From NCBI GenBank assembly GCA_947095535.1, contig OX352773.1, positions 103,617,948 through 103,681,947 of the forward strand: a stretch of 64,000 bases of DNA, in the 5' to 3' direction. The stretch is from Poecilobothrus nobilitatus. Taxonomy: Eukaryota > Arthropoda > Insecta > Diptera > Dolichopodidae. The notes under the pieces are model-generated. The model was not told the DNA's origin and did not search any database. It worked only from the letters and a program-made list of their open reading frames with translations. Below, in pieces: positions 1-9,935 of this stretch. The position numbers and the translations under genes are program-made. How positions within the stretch are numbered: the stretch's first letter is position 1; the number at the start of each line of letters is the position of its first letter.

Positions 1-899
1 ATGTACCATACGGCAAAAGGATCTAGCAACCAGAGTAGCCCGATGGGTGCTATTATTAGAAGAATTTGATTATGAAGTTCTCGTGGCTATTCCCTACAAA
101 AACCTTAAATTCAGACGAAGCAATACAAACATTGGAAATAATTTCAGAAACTTTTGGATATCCAAGCCGAATCATATCAGACAGAGGAGGAGCGTCTGCG
201 TCTAACAACTTCCAAGATTTTTGTAAGAATCGAGATATTAAGTTATATTACATAACGCCTGGGGTTTCACGTTCCAACGGGCAAGTAGAAAGGCTGAATC
301 GAACAATTATTGCAGCTCTTACCAAAATGTCTTTGAACGATCCAGAGAAGTGGTACAACTTCACGAAACCTCTTCAACGGGTACTGAACTCGACGTTTCA
401 ACGCGCTATCAAAACGACACCAATGGAGCTTTTAGTCGGAGTAAAAATGAAAGACGATCGTGATTTATATATCGTCGAAATAATAGAAGACGAAATCAGG
501 TATGATTTTGAAGAAGAGCGAAACGAACGAAGAGAAAATGCAAGAAAGGAAATATTGGAAATACAAGAAGAAAATCGACGCCAATGTAGAAGAAAAAGGA
601 AACCGGCACGAATATTTAAAATTGGTGATATGGTCGCCATTAAAAGAACTCAATTTGGCATCGGCTTGAAGGTAAAATCAAAATTTCTGGGACCCTATAA
701 AATCGTAGGAGAAAAAGGATTCGATCGATATAAGGTAGAAAAGTTGGGAAACTCTGAAAGACCAAAAACAACAGAAACTAGCGTTGACAACATGAAACCA
801 TGTTATATGGAAGATGAAAACGAATTGAGCGAAGAAGATGAAGCAGTAGTCGGAACTGTTGATTTAGATTGTGATAATTCATTTGAGGCAAATGAATAA
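1..899 (+). pseudogene. Gyp1 copy A: 3' part of pol (RNase H remnant joined to integrase)
   Basis: This is the 3' end of a Ty3/gypsy pol gene that begins outside the window. Bases 1-75 match the RNase H end seen in copy B and run directly into integrase. From 66 an open frame of 277 residues holds the second half of the integrase core: the second catalytic Asp (SDRGG, about residue 39) and the Glu of NGQVER (about residue 75), then a charged helix and the C-terminal chromatin/DNA-binding part (GPYKIV). The zinc-binding HHCC domain and the first catalytic Asp are absent because of an internal deletion that copy B shares. It stays open to a stop at 897-899, 14 bases before the LTR. It cannot make an active integrase. 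Confidence 0.85.
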
Positions 900-913
900 G
901 TAGGATGGCCGAA

Positions 914-1168
914 TGTGGGAATGCAGAAATCATAAATTACACCACTCTACATTTCACATTAAATTATTACATATGGCACATTCGGACGGTGATCCTAACA
1001 TTTAGAAAGCAACATTTATTTCATATAAAAAAAACAACATATGACCTTTTTATTTACCGTTCTTTTTCTAACTCATTATATAAAAGGAAAGAAGTTGATC
1101 ATTAAGAACGTGGCCGTGGAAGAAGTAAAAAGTCGATTCTAAAATATATAATTAATACATTTTGTTCA
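914..1168 (+). mobile_element. Gyp1 copy A: 3' LTR, left segment
   Basis: The LTR starts with TGTGGGAATG, as in copies B and C, and matches them closely up to ATTTTGTTCA, where an I-like element interrupts it. The LTR resumes at 7388. Element ends are TGT...ACA. Confidence 0.9.
1160..1168. repeat. Target-site duplication of Ilk1, left copy
   Basis: TTTTGTTCA here is repeated at 7388-7396. The uninterrupted LTR in copies B and C reads TTTTGTTCAATATTATAAT once, which proves the insertion and fixes both ends to within a base. Confidence 0.9.
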
Positions 1169-1190
1169 TTATTATTATTATTATTATTAC
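1169..1190 (-). repeat. (TAA)7 3' tail of Ilk1
   Basis: Seven TTA units on the plus strand, i.e. (TAA)7 at the 3' end of the minus-strand element. It abuts the target duplication. I-clade elements end in TAA repeats. Confidence 0.9.
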
Positions 1191-1745
1191 ATTAATGCAT
1201 TATATAAATATAAATACATCTTGATTATAGGGCCAGTTGCATTTTATGCATGTGGGCCAGCGCAAAATACTCAAAAATTATAAAGTTAGAACAAAATTGA
1301 TTAATAGCTAACAACTAATGCTAATTAATTACTAAATTATTTATATTTATATTTATTTATATTTATATTTTCGTTTATTATTATTAATTATTTATTTATA
1401 CCATTACGAGTTGTTCATTATTTTATTTTTATTATTTAAACTCTAATTCTAATTAGTTCTAATTTTCTATGTTTGTTAATTTCAATTTGTTGTTATTATT
1501 TTGCAGCTTAGATTACTTTTATTTATTATTATTTGTTTTTATTTATTATTTATTTATTTATTATTTATTTATTACAATTAATCTTCTTTATATGTGTTTC
1601 CATATCTCGTGGTGCTTAAACAGATTCACTGTTTTATTTATGTAATCCCAGTTGCTACTTGCCACGGCTATTGTGGGAGAGGCTGATTCTTTAGCCCAGT
1701 AATTTTTGGATTCCACGCAGTCTAGTACAATGTGTTTTATTGTGG
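1191..1745 (-). other. Ilk1 3' UTR and out-of-frame ORF2 C-terminus
   Basis: No separate gene. Minus-strand positions about 1800-1588 encode, in a frame different from ORF2, a conserved C-terminal zinc knuckle (CRFC, then H and C at the usual spacing), with a stop at 1590-1588. The remainder (1191-1587) is a TTTATT-rich 3' UTR. Confidence 0.7.
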
Positions 1746-4700
1746 CTATTTCATTGCAAAAACGGCATCTAGCAGGCTCTTCTCCGTTGAATATGTGTTA
1801 TGGGTGTAGTAGGTACATCCCATTCGGATTCGCGAAATTTTGACTCCTATTTCTCTACTCCCTGTATTTATGATGTTGTTTTTGTTTACATCTGGGAAAA
1901 AGGCTTTTCTAATGGAGTTAGTTTGGTTCCATATTTGTTGTCTCTTATTTTTTATATATTCACTGATCTGTTTCTTCGCCATTGTGTGGGATTTTGGGAT
2001 CATTAATGTAGTTGGCCGGATTAGTGCTTGCTTTGCTTCTTTATCTGCCATCTCATTCCCTCTTATTCCGACATGACCTGGTATCCACGTAATTTGTATT
2101 TTTCCTCTATTTCGGATTATTCTATTGCGAATTTCTGTTGTTGTTGGAGAACTCTTATTTAGATTCAAGATCGCTCTTACTACACTCAAACTGTCTGTAT
2201 ATAGCATAGATGTTTGTCCCCTAGTTTCCGCCACTTTGATGGCTTCCAGCAATGCTGTTTGTTCAGCGACGTATATTTGCACATAATTTGGTAGAATAAG
2301 TGTTTTTATTACCTTTTCCTCTTCAACTATCGCTATTCCTACCCCGTTTTCTGCTTTTGTGGCATCTGTATAAATAGGTCTCAGTAATTTTGTTTCTTCT
2401 CTATGCTCTTGGAATAGTTTGATGAAGGTTTCTTTGTTGGTTTCTGATTTGAGTTTTTGTGCTATACTAATGTTTAGCCATTGTTTCCAGTGCCCCCAAA
2501 GGTGCTGATCTCTCTCTTGTGTTTCGCAACCGCTCGTGATGTGTAGATCTAGTTCCTCTAATAAATCAATTGCCATCTTGACAGCAGAGTTTTTAGGAAT
2601 TTTTGCTTCTTCTTTGAGCGCTGCATTCATTAGTAAATGTAGAGGGTGCTCTTTATAGTAGATTGCTTTTGTGATGCAACGTAGCGCCAATTGATCTCTT
2701 CTTTGTTCTACTGTTTGGAAGTTTGCTTCTGTTAAGAGTGCTTCCGTTCTTGTGGGCCTTATACCTCCCAGCGCTATTCTGGCAGACTGGTTCATTGCTA
2801 CTTGTAATTTTTTTATATTTCCTTTAGTCGTGAAGCCATAAATACTTAAAGCATAATCTAGTTTACCAAACTGGATGGATTTTGCTATTCTAGTTGCTAT
2901 TTCTGTTGGCGGGCCTATCTTTTTCCTACATATTAACTTAAGAAGGTTGTTCGATCTCTTTAGGCTGGCTACTGTTTTATCCACCTGCTTGTTAAACTTC
3001 AGATTCTTGCTCCAGATGAGCCCTAGGATCCTCAAGTTTTGCTGGAATTCAACCCGTCTACCCTGGTGATATACTTCTGAATTCTGGCAATGATGCTTTC
3101 TGCATATGTGTAATGCTTCTGTTTTGTCTGGTGAGAAAAACGCCCCTGTGTTTTTCGCCCAGTCTTCCATGACATTTACGGCTTTCTGTAGCCCATACTC
3201 TCTATTTATCTTATGTCCTGTAGCTGTTATGATCAGATTATCTGCATAAATTATGTGTTTTATTTCTTTAATTTCCCTCAATCGTTTACTGAGTTCCGAT
3301 ATGTAAACATTGAAGAGTTGAGTTGAGTATGGCGAACCTTGTGGAGTACCTACTGGTAGGTTTTTAAAGCTTGATATATAGCCATTATGGCTCACCGAAA
3401 TTTTTCTGTTTGTGAGAAATCCAGCTGTAAAATTGATTATGTTTTTTCCTACATGCCAATCTTTGAGTTGTTTAATTACCACATACTTTTGAACTCTGTC
3501 GAAAGCCTTCTCTAAATCACATGAAAGTATATCAATGTGGTTTTTATTTTCTAGCGCTATCTGAGCTTGAAGCTCTATTTCTTTAAGTAATGTGGTTGTA
3601 CCTCTTAGTTCCCTAAATCCATGAATTTCATCAGGTATGATATACTTTGTCGCGAAGTTCAACCTTTTAGCTACAATTTTTTCCAAAACTTTGCTCATGG
3701 TGCTTAAAAGGGATATGAACCTATAATTTTGTTGATATCTTGGATCTTTGCCTTGTTTTAGTATCGGTCTTAATTCTCCCATTTTCCAGCTCTGCGGTAT
3801 TTGTCCGGTTCTGAATATCTTGTTATATAATTCCGTTAGTCTCTCCAAGAATTTTGGTGTTGCATTTTTTAACATTCCGTAAGATATTTTATCCATTCCT
3901 GGTGTTGTTCCTTCGAAAGAATCTATAACCGTAGTGACATCCTCGATTGTTATTAGCAAATCCGTAATTTCGATTTGAGCTATGTTTGCAATGGGAGAGT
4001 TAATTCGCTCGTTCGTTTCAATAACGTTTATGTTGACCATTGCATAGTTTGCGCAGCAGTTTGCTAGATATTCGACATTTTCCGCTGTATCTGTCTCTAA
4101 CTTATTGTTTTGCATTGTTACCAAGGTTCCAGAGGGCACGGTTTTTCCAAGAATGCATTTGGCTCTCCGCCACGTTTCTCTGGGATTGTTATTATTTATA
4201 CCTTTCGCAAAATTTTCCCAAGAAGTTTTTCTTGCTTTTTTGATTTCTCTTCTCAGTTCTGCGCTTGTCTTTTTTAGGTTTATTAGTGTGTGTTGTACAA
4301 GATTTCTTCTGAACGATCTAAGCAATTTAGTTTTCAGTTTTGATAGTTCTGCTATTTTTTTGTTCATCCATGCAGGTTTATTTTGTCTCTTTTCGGTTGA
4401 ACTAATTGACATAGATTTATCTGCTGCGTATCTGATGACTTTGCCCAATTTGGCTGCCTCTTGATTTATGTTTTCGGTTGGTGAGTGGTAGTTCAAAAAT
4501 TGGTCCATTTCGGTTTTGTATATTTCCCAATTCGCTCCCTTTTCGTTGCATTTGACTTTGTTTTTGGTTTTTATAATTGCTTTGTTCCTGTTTGTAATTA
4601 TAATTGGGTAGTGATCGTGACCTTTCGGATTCTCTGCTATTTGCCAAAGAAGTTTATATGCTATGGATGTATGAGCGATCGTTAAATCTGGACATGTGAG

Positions 4701-5258
4701 TGTTCCTCTAGTGTTTAATAGGGTTGGCGATCCGTCATTTAGTATGCAGGCTTCTCCTATATCGTCTGTCCATTCATCAATCACCAATCCTCTTTGATTC
4801 GTTGTTATATCACCCCAAGTTTCGCTTCTTGCATTCATATCTCCCAGTATTATGTACGGTACGGTGATTTGTGCTCTTATCGCGTTTAAATGTGCATTTT
4901 CTAGCCTTAGTTCGTTCTCGAGGTAAACATTGACCACAGTGATATTTTCTTTGAGCCCAGGTAAGGAAGTTCTAATGGCGATAGCCTGGAGGGTTGTATT
5001 GAGATGAATTTCTTCGAAATTTATACTTGAGTTAATCAAGAAACCTACCCCACCACATCTGCGGTGCGTTATTGGAAACAAACATGTGTAATGTTTATAA
5101 TTATTTTTAGTATTTGGTTTGTGGATATTCGTCTCTTGTAACGCTATTATTAATGGATTATATTTGTAAATTACTTGTTCTAAATACGGTTTGTTATTAT
5201 GGAAGCCTTGAATGTTCCATTGTACTATATCAGTAATCTCGGTTTCGATTTGTTTCAT
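1746..5258 (-). CDS. Ilk1 ORF2: AP endonuclease, reverse transcriptase, RNase H
   Basis: A 1170-residue open frame. The N-terminal AP-type endonuclease (about 1-235) nicks target DNA. It shows WNIQGF (14-19), the QET glutamate (E42), GDMNAR (139-144) and HDHYPI (214-219, usually SDHYPI). The central RT has NYRFISLL (usually NYRPISLL), the DLEKAFDRV motif carrying the first catalytic Asp, TPQGSP, and IIYADN (Y671-N674) where active enzymes have YADD; the N codon is AAT at 3239-3237. The RNase H domain follows (D965, E of LLEAI, D1022, D of GNEMADKEA), with all catalytic acids present. The frame ends early after CTYYTHNTYS: the expected CCHC knuckle lies in another frame, so a small indel near 1800 truncates the protein. 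Homology is certain; activity is doubtful. Confidence 0.92.
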   Translation of the reverse strand: MKQIETEITDIVQWNIQGFHNNKPYLEQVIYKYNPLIIALQETNIHKPNTKNNYKHYTCLFPITHRRCGGVGFLINSSINFEEIHLNTTLQAIAIRTSLPGLKENITVVNVYLENELRLENAHLNAIRAQITVPYIILGDMNARSETWGDITTNQRGLVIDEWTDDIGEACILNDGSPTLLNTRGTLTCPDLTIAHTSIAYKLLWQIAENPKGHDHYPIIITNRNKAIIKTKNKVKCNEKGANWEIYKTEMDQFLNYHSPTENINQEAAKLGKVIRYAADKSMSISSTEKRQNKPAWMNKKIAELSKLKTKLLRSFRRNLVQHTLINLKKTSAELRREIKKARKTSWENFAKGINNNNPRETWRRAKCILGKTVPSGTLVTMQNNKLETDTAENVEYLANCCANYAMVNINVIETNERINSPIANIAQIEITDLLITIEDVTTVIDSFEGTTPGMDKISYGMLKNATPKFLERLTELYNKIFRTGQIPQSWKMGELRPILKQGKDPRYQQNYRFISLLSTMSKVLEKIVAKRLNFATKYIIPDEIHGFRELRGTTTLLKEIELQAQIALENKNHIDILSCDLEKAFDRVQKYVVIKQLKDWHVGKNIINFTAGFLTNRKISVSHNGYISSFKNLPVGTPQGSPYSTQLFNVYISELSKRLREIKEIKHIIYADNLIITATGHKINREYGLQKAVNVMEDWAKNTGAFFSPDKTEALHICRKHHCQNSEVYHQGRRVEFQQNLRILGLIWSKNLKFNKQVDKTVASLKRSNNLLKLICRKKIGPPTEIATRIAKSIQFGKLDYALSIYGFTTKGNIKKLQVAMNQSARIALGGIRPTRTEALLTEANFQTVEQRRDQLALRCITKAIYYKEHPLHLLMNAALKEEAKIPKNSAVKMAIDLLEELDLHITSGCETQERDQHLWGHWKQWLNISIAQKLKSETNKETFIKLFQEHREETKLLRPIYTDATKAENGVGIAIVEEEKVIKTLILPNYVQIYVAEQTALLEAIKVAETRGQTSMLYTDSLSVVRAILNLNKSSPTTTEIRNRIIRNRGKIQITWIPGHVGIRGNEMADKEAKQALIRPTTLMIPKSHTMAKKQISEYIKNKRQQIWNQTNSIRKAFFPDVNKNNIINTGSREIGVKISRIRMGCTYYTHNTYSTEKSLLDAVFAMK

Positions 5259-5644
5259 TTTTTGCGAATAATTTATGAAATTTAATATCTGAGTTTGCTT
5301 GTTTTTTTATTGGTATACAGAAAATTATAAGTTGTAATAGTAATTAGAAATTTTATAGTACAAAGAGCAGTTTTAAAATATATTTTTGTAATAATTATTG
5401 TATATCTGTTTATTTCGAAGTAGTTCGAAAAATTCCATTTCTTTATTTTTCTATAATTCTCTTTAATATTCTTATTTTGAATACTAAGCATTATACTGTA
5501 TATTATTTTGTATATCTTTGTAGTTTATCTACTTATTTATAAAAACTAAAAAAAAACAAAATTTTTTTTTCTTTAAAGAAATGTGAATTTATCAGTTTGC
5601 AAACATGATTTACTATCTTTAAAATAGTAATCTGTATGCGCTTT
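5259..5644 (-). other. Ilk1 inter-ORF spacer
   Basis: An AT-rich spacer between ORF1 (upstream on the minus strand) and ORF2. I-type elements characteristically separate the two ORFs by a few hundred bases. No coding signal seen. Confidence 0.7.
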
Positions 5645-7123
5645 TTAATACAATATATCTTCTATTGAATTATTTTGATTAATATTATTGGTAATATCGA
5701 TATTTTTATTTGCTATTGTGAATTTGTTTTGTGATTGTGAAATGTTAAGTGGAGAGATGATTTGACTTTTAATTGGAGAGTTTTCATTACCATTTGTAAT
5801 ATTATTATCGCATTGATTGTTTTCGACTCTTTCTTTTGCTTTTATTTTATTTTCATATTGTTCATACTTTTCGTTTAATTGACTCTTGTCGAGAGCAAAA
5901 GGGAAAACAGGTGTTTTGGTTTTGGAGTTTGAAGTAAAATTCATTTGGTTTTGATTTAAATTATTTTGGCTATTTTGATTTTCTTGTAAGTTTTTTATTT
6001 CTTGAACTTTCTTATTTGTGGATGATGATATATCTTCAATTTGTAATCTTTTTAGGTTCGAATTTTCAGGTATACTTTTAATTATCGGATTATTTGGTTT
6101 TTCTATATTTAGTAATTGTTTATTTGGTAAGTTTTTTACTTCTTTTGTTACGCTATTATCGATTGTATTTTGTACATTATTTTTTGTTATAGATGAGAAT
6201 GTTTGCAGGTTATTTTTTTGAATGGGATTTCTTTGGCTATGTATTTTGTGAGCCTCCCTAAAACTACATTTATTTATAGTTTTTATTTTTAGAATATCTT
6301 TCTGCTGCACGTATTTTGGGCAATTGTTGGAGGAAGATGGATGATCTCCTAAGCAGTTAGAGCACATTGTTCTCGTACAGTCGGATGGTTTGTGTGGTGG
6401 AAGATTAAAATTTTCGCAATTTGCAGCATTTTTGCAGTGCTTAGTTGTGTGGCCTAAGAGTTGACAATTTTTGCACCTCATTGGATTGGGGAAATATTCT
6501 TTTACTTTCTGTTGATACCATGCGATATCGATTTTTTCAGGAATTTTATATAGATTGAAAGTAAGGAGAATAAGGCCAGTATAAATTTTCTTATTGTCAA
6601 TTGTTTTTGTGAATTTATATACATTCGTAACACCTTGTTTTTTCAGATCATTTAGAATTTCTTCTTCGCTCGTGGGAATTAAATTCTTGTCGAAAATTGT
6701 ACCCTTCGTTGAATTAAGTGTCTCGTGAAATTTTGCCGAGACGGTACATAAACCTGCGAAATTTTTGGTTTTAATAAATTTTTCAGCAATTTTTTGAGAT
6801 TTTGTAAGAACTAGAAGATTTCCATCTCGAAGAAGACTGATTGAAAGAATTTCTGTGCTGATACTGTCCAGTGCTTTCTTTTTCGCGAATACACTGAACG
6901 AAGAAAGTGGTTTGGCCTTATCGGTGGATTCTATCACAATAAATTTAGGTGCTTTTTGTGAATTTTGTGATTCTAGTTGTGGTAGTGCTGGAAATATGTC
7001 TTTAGTAATATCCATACCTCTTGGTCTTTTACCTTTTGGTTTCCATGTGCCGGAATCATCCATCAGCAATCCCGCAAACCGGTTCCCCGTAGGGAACGGT
7101 TCGTCATTAAACATTTCACTCAC
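5645..7123 (-). CDS. Ilk1 ORF1: nucleic-acid-binding Gag-like protein with CCHC knuckles
   Basis: A 492-residue open frame. ORF1 proteins of I/Jockey elements coat the element RNA and act as chaperones. The first ~210 residues resemble the RNA-binding region before the zinc knuckles. Three knuckles follow in tandem: C217-C230 (complete CCHC), C236-C249 in which the second Cys is Phe (CENF), and C254-C268 (complete). The C-terminal 220 residues are Asn/Gln/Lys-rich and low in complexity, with no recognised domain. The start ATG at 7123 is the first in the frame after a ~260-base 5' UTR. The frame is undamaged apart from the lost Cys. Confidence 0.88.
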   Translation of the reverse strand: MSEMFNDEPFPTGNRFAGLLMDDSGTWKPKGKRPRGMDITKDIFPALPQLESQNSQKAPKFIVIESTDKAKPLSSFSVFAKKKALDSISTEILSISLLRDGNLLVLTKSQKIAEKFIKTKNFAGLCTVSAKFHETLNSTKGTIFDKNLIPTSEEEILNDLKKQGVTNVYKFTKTIDNKKIYTGLILLTFNLYKIPEKIDIAWYQQKVKEYFPNPMRCKNCQLLGHTTKHCKNAANCENFNLPPHKPSDCTRTMCSNCLGDHPSSSNNCPKYVQQKDILKIKTINKCSFREAHKIHSQRNPIQKNNLQTFSSITKNNVQNTIDNSVTKEVKNLPNKQLLNIEKPNNPIIKSIPENSNLKRLQIEDISSSTNKKVQEIKNLQENQNSQNNLNQNQMNFTSNSKTKTPVFPFALDKSQLNEKYEQYENKIKAKERVENNQCDNNITNGNENSPIKSQIISPLNISQSQNKFTIANKNIDITNNINQNNSIEDILY

Positions 7124-7350
7124 TAATTATTATTTATTGGGTTTATATTATTACAATAATTGTTATAGTAGATATATATTATTATTTTCTTATTATTTGT
7201 GTAATTGTCTATTCTAATTTGTATTCTTTTTAGGTTAGATTTTATGAAAGAACGAGATAAAAGTATACGTAGAGTAAAAATAGCAAACAAAAATAGCGGA
7301 AAATCAAAATGAAAATGTGAAAATGAAAAAGAAAAACACACTGTGCTCAG

Positions 7351-7387
7351 CGTCCACTCGCAACGAAAGTTAGCCGAAGACTGCTGT
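7351..7387 (-). promoter_or_regulatory. Ilk1 internal promoter: Inr plus DPE
   Basis: At the 5' end of the element the minus strand reads GCAGTC, an Inr-like site. Taking A at 7382 as +1, GGACG falls at 7355-7351, exactly +28 to +32, matching the DPE consensus RGWYV. This TATA-less Inr+DPE layout is that of Jockey and I-type elements of flies. A few bases upstream of +1 (7383-7387) may be non-templated. Confidence 0.7.
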
Positions 7388-7687
7388 TTTTGTTCAATAT
7401 TATAATAATTTTTATTATATTAAGTGCGTAGTGTTGGATATAATTTTAGTTTAAAAAAAAACATTATTTTGAACTTTTTTTTTAAAAATACATTAATATT
7501 AAATCTTGAAGAATAATTTTTATTTAATATCAATCAAAGTTTTGCTTATTTAAATTGGAACAGTTGAATAATTTAATATTGAATTCTTTCATTTTGTCAA
7601 TTAAAACAAAAAAATTATCATTAAATATATACTATTTTGTTATTAATATAGAATAGAAATTGTGTTTAATTTTGTTTGGATTCAACA
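7388..7687 (+). mobile_element. Gyp1 copy A: 3' LTR, right segment
   Basis: Continuation of the LTR interrupted at 1168. It ends TTCAACA and is followed by TACATACATAATTG, the same flank as after copies B and C. Confidence 0.9.
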
Positions 7688-7729
7688 TACATACATAATT
7701 GAATTTTAATATATACAAACTTTGCAAGG

Positions 7730-7915
7730 AAGATTCGCTTTTTTTTGAAATTTTTTAGCCGATTTCCTATCTAATTCCTGTTCTAACAAATGTTTTAATT
7801 TTGCTTTTAAATTCTCTCATACTCTTGATCAATTTAAACGTTTCAGGAAGCTCATTATAAACTTTCAAAACAATTATATAAGCAATTATTTTTCTGTTTG
7901 TTTGAACGAAATATA
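7730..7915 (-). pseudogene. Nlr1 (U1): C-terminal tail of the RT protein
   Basis: The minus strand reads a YNELPETF...REFKSKIKTF-type motif, the usual C-terminus of Jockey/CR1-like ORF2 proteins, then basic residues. It is separated from the rest of the gene by the short Tir1 insertion. Confidence 0.65.
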
Positions 7916-8536
7916 CTATACAAATATACTAAAAATATACTAAATAACTAAATTCAATTATCTAAGACAATTCATAGTTTCTACAAAATTCAAGTAGCTG
8001 GACCATTGAAAATATAAAATATAAATAATAAGTACATATGTATATATTTATAAATTTAGTTTTGCACTTTTAAGCACTTTAATAAATATGCTCCCTTAAA
8101 ATTTTTAATACCAAACAAAAATAACAACAAAGAGAAAAAAAAAGTCCGCTCAAATAAAAAAATTTGTAAAAGTATATAATTACAAAATACATATTTACAT
8201 ATATACGAACATTCATTCAAAAAAAAAATTTAAAAGCATGCATAATTTTTATTTTTTATGTATGTATATTTGCACCATTTGCCTATGCATTTCTATTTCT
8301 ATTTCTTTTCTCTGTTGTATTGTTACTTAACTTTATTACTATAGTATACAATACAGTCACACAAAATATCCCAGCTAATGTAAATATAATACTATAAGCA
8401 AATTTGGATGTTTCTTGCGATTGTATTTATTATTTAATTATATACTAAAAATATTAACAATCGCACGAAACATCCCAATGGGATGTTTCAAAATCGTAGA
8501 AAAATGCTTAATATTTTTGTTCTACGTGAGTTCTCT
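7911..8536 (-). mobile_element. Short Tir1 derivative in U1 (left end lost)
   Basis: Same element as 31954-32713 and 51726-52485, but its left ~150 bases and left target duplication are replaced by a short run of TATACTA-type repeats (about 7911-7945). The right end (...GTGAGTTCTCT) and the right 7-bp flank ATAAAAG (8537-8543) remain. It holds the palindrome GAAACATCCCAATGGGATG.. and is an inverted partner of the long Tir1 at 23147-26683. Confidence 0.75.
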
Positions 8537-8543
8537 ATAAAAG

Positions 8544-9743
8544 TGTGATAAAAGTTTGCTTTATTCCGCGTGTTGTGATTGTGGATGTCAATCATCCTGT
8601 TTAGTATGAAGTTGTGCTTGATTTCATTATTGACAATTTTAAAAGCAAGTGTATACATATATGTAGTTCGCATTTACATATACATATTTGAAAAACTAAT
8701 ATATTGAGAGCAGTATATTAAGTCTGTTGCGTGTTGAATTGGAAACCTATTTATCACATGATCAATGTGACCATTCCAATTAGCTTTGCTATCTATTATT
8801 AGACCTAGATAATAGATTTTTTTAACAACTTCAATTTTTTCATTGTTGAGAGGAAAGTCAGCTCTCTCATCAAAAAATTTATTTTCAAAAAATAAAATTT
8901 TGGTTTCTTCCACATTTAAGCTAAGTCGATGTTTTGCTAGCCACACTTGTATCATGTTCAGATCATCTTGAATAGAAATATTTAATTCCACTTCAATTAT
9001 CACAAGCATACTTTAGTACAGCGTCGTCTGCTTACAGCTGTAAAATTCCATTGATATTTATATATATATATTTATAGACGAGCTAAATTGTATATATTAA
9101 TTTTGAAAAGGTCGGAACCCAATATGGATCCCTGAGGGACTCCCTTGGTTACAGTTTTTTTTCGAACTGTAAGTATTATTAACACGAACCATTTGATCTC
9201 TATTTTCAAGATATGATTTGAATAACATTAATTGTAATTCAGAAAAATTAAGTTTTGTGAGTTTTAATAATAAAATTTCATGGTCAACACAATCAAACGC
9301 TTTCCTAAGATCTAGGAAAACACAGCCAACATATTTTTTTTATCCATATTTTTAGAAAGGAAATCCGTTAGACTAAGACAAGCAGCTGTTGTATTTGATC
9401 TTTTTTCAAAACCAAACTGTTCTTCGCTTAAAATCCCATTGGAATTCATGAAAATATTCAACCTATTTTTCATTATGCTTTCTAAAATTTTTGAAAACGA
9501 TGGTAAGATTGAAATTTGACGGTAATTAGAACAATCCGTACTATTCCCTTTTTTAAAAATAGGGGTAACAATAGCACTTTTTAGATTAGAAGGGAAAATT
9601 CCAGTTTGGAAAGTTTTATTAATAAATTTCACCATAATGGGAATTAGTTGGTCTGAGAAATGTTTAATGAATTTAGTCGATATGCCATCGGATTCTGTCG
9701 CTGCTGCCAAATTTAGTGAATTAATTGAAGACCTCATCAGCAT
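8544..9743 (-). pseudogene. Nlr1 (U1): reverse transcriptase, broken
   Basis: Two frames cover RT. 9743-9312 carries the fingers region (SAIVTPIFKKG, NYRQISILPSFSKILE, EEQFGF). The palm continues with further breaks through the QGSPSG-like motif near 9140. At 9034-9032 the codon before ADD is TAA where YADD is expected, and a second stop follows about ten codons on. 9009-8674 carries the post-YADD part (WLAKHRLSLNVEETK, YLGLIID). 8673-8544 gives the NTRNK-type C-terminal motif. All units share these breaks, so Nlr1 was dead before triplication. Confidence 0.8.
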
Positions 9744-9935
9744 TAGAAAAGGTTAACTGAACATTATTGCGATATTGTAAGTACGTTAATATGATTGTCC
9801 TCTGGAATTTTTTTTTTATATTTATAAAAAGAGTTTCTAATTTTGATTTTCCTTAGAATTTATTCCGTGATCCATTCATTTTTCTTTTTTGGATTTTTTA
9901 CGGGTATTTGCTGCGTGTTGTTTTTAATTATTGTA

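Larger units (their letters stand above)
1169..7387 (-). mobile_element. I-like non-LTR retrotransposon, near full length (Ilk1)
   Basis: A 6.2-kb element in minus orientation: 5' UTR with internal promoter (about 7124-7387), ORF1, a 386-base spacer, ORF2 with endonuclease, RT and RNase H, a 3' UTR of roughly 0.4 kb, and a (TAA)7 tail. RNase H after RT plus a TAA-repeat tail in place of poly(A) are hallmarks of the I clade, typified by the Drosophila I factor. It is inserted in the Gyp1 copy A LTR with a 9-bp target duplication. It is absent from copies B and C, so it is younger than the triplication. Both ORFs are long and open, but see the YADN motif and the 3' frameshift. Confidence 0.93.

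Noticed and set aside
905..1105. A 66-codon open frame in the LTR, repeated at 26906 and 50923.
   Set aside because: It lies across the LTR start and its beginning differs by context. No codon pattern or domain; chance ORF in the LTR.
4105..4464. Plus-strand frames within the I-like element (such as 4105-4464 and 6855-7217).
   Set aside because: They are antisense to ORF1 and ORF2, which have clear domains; no independent support.
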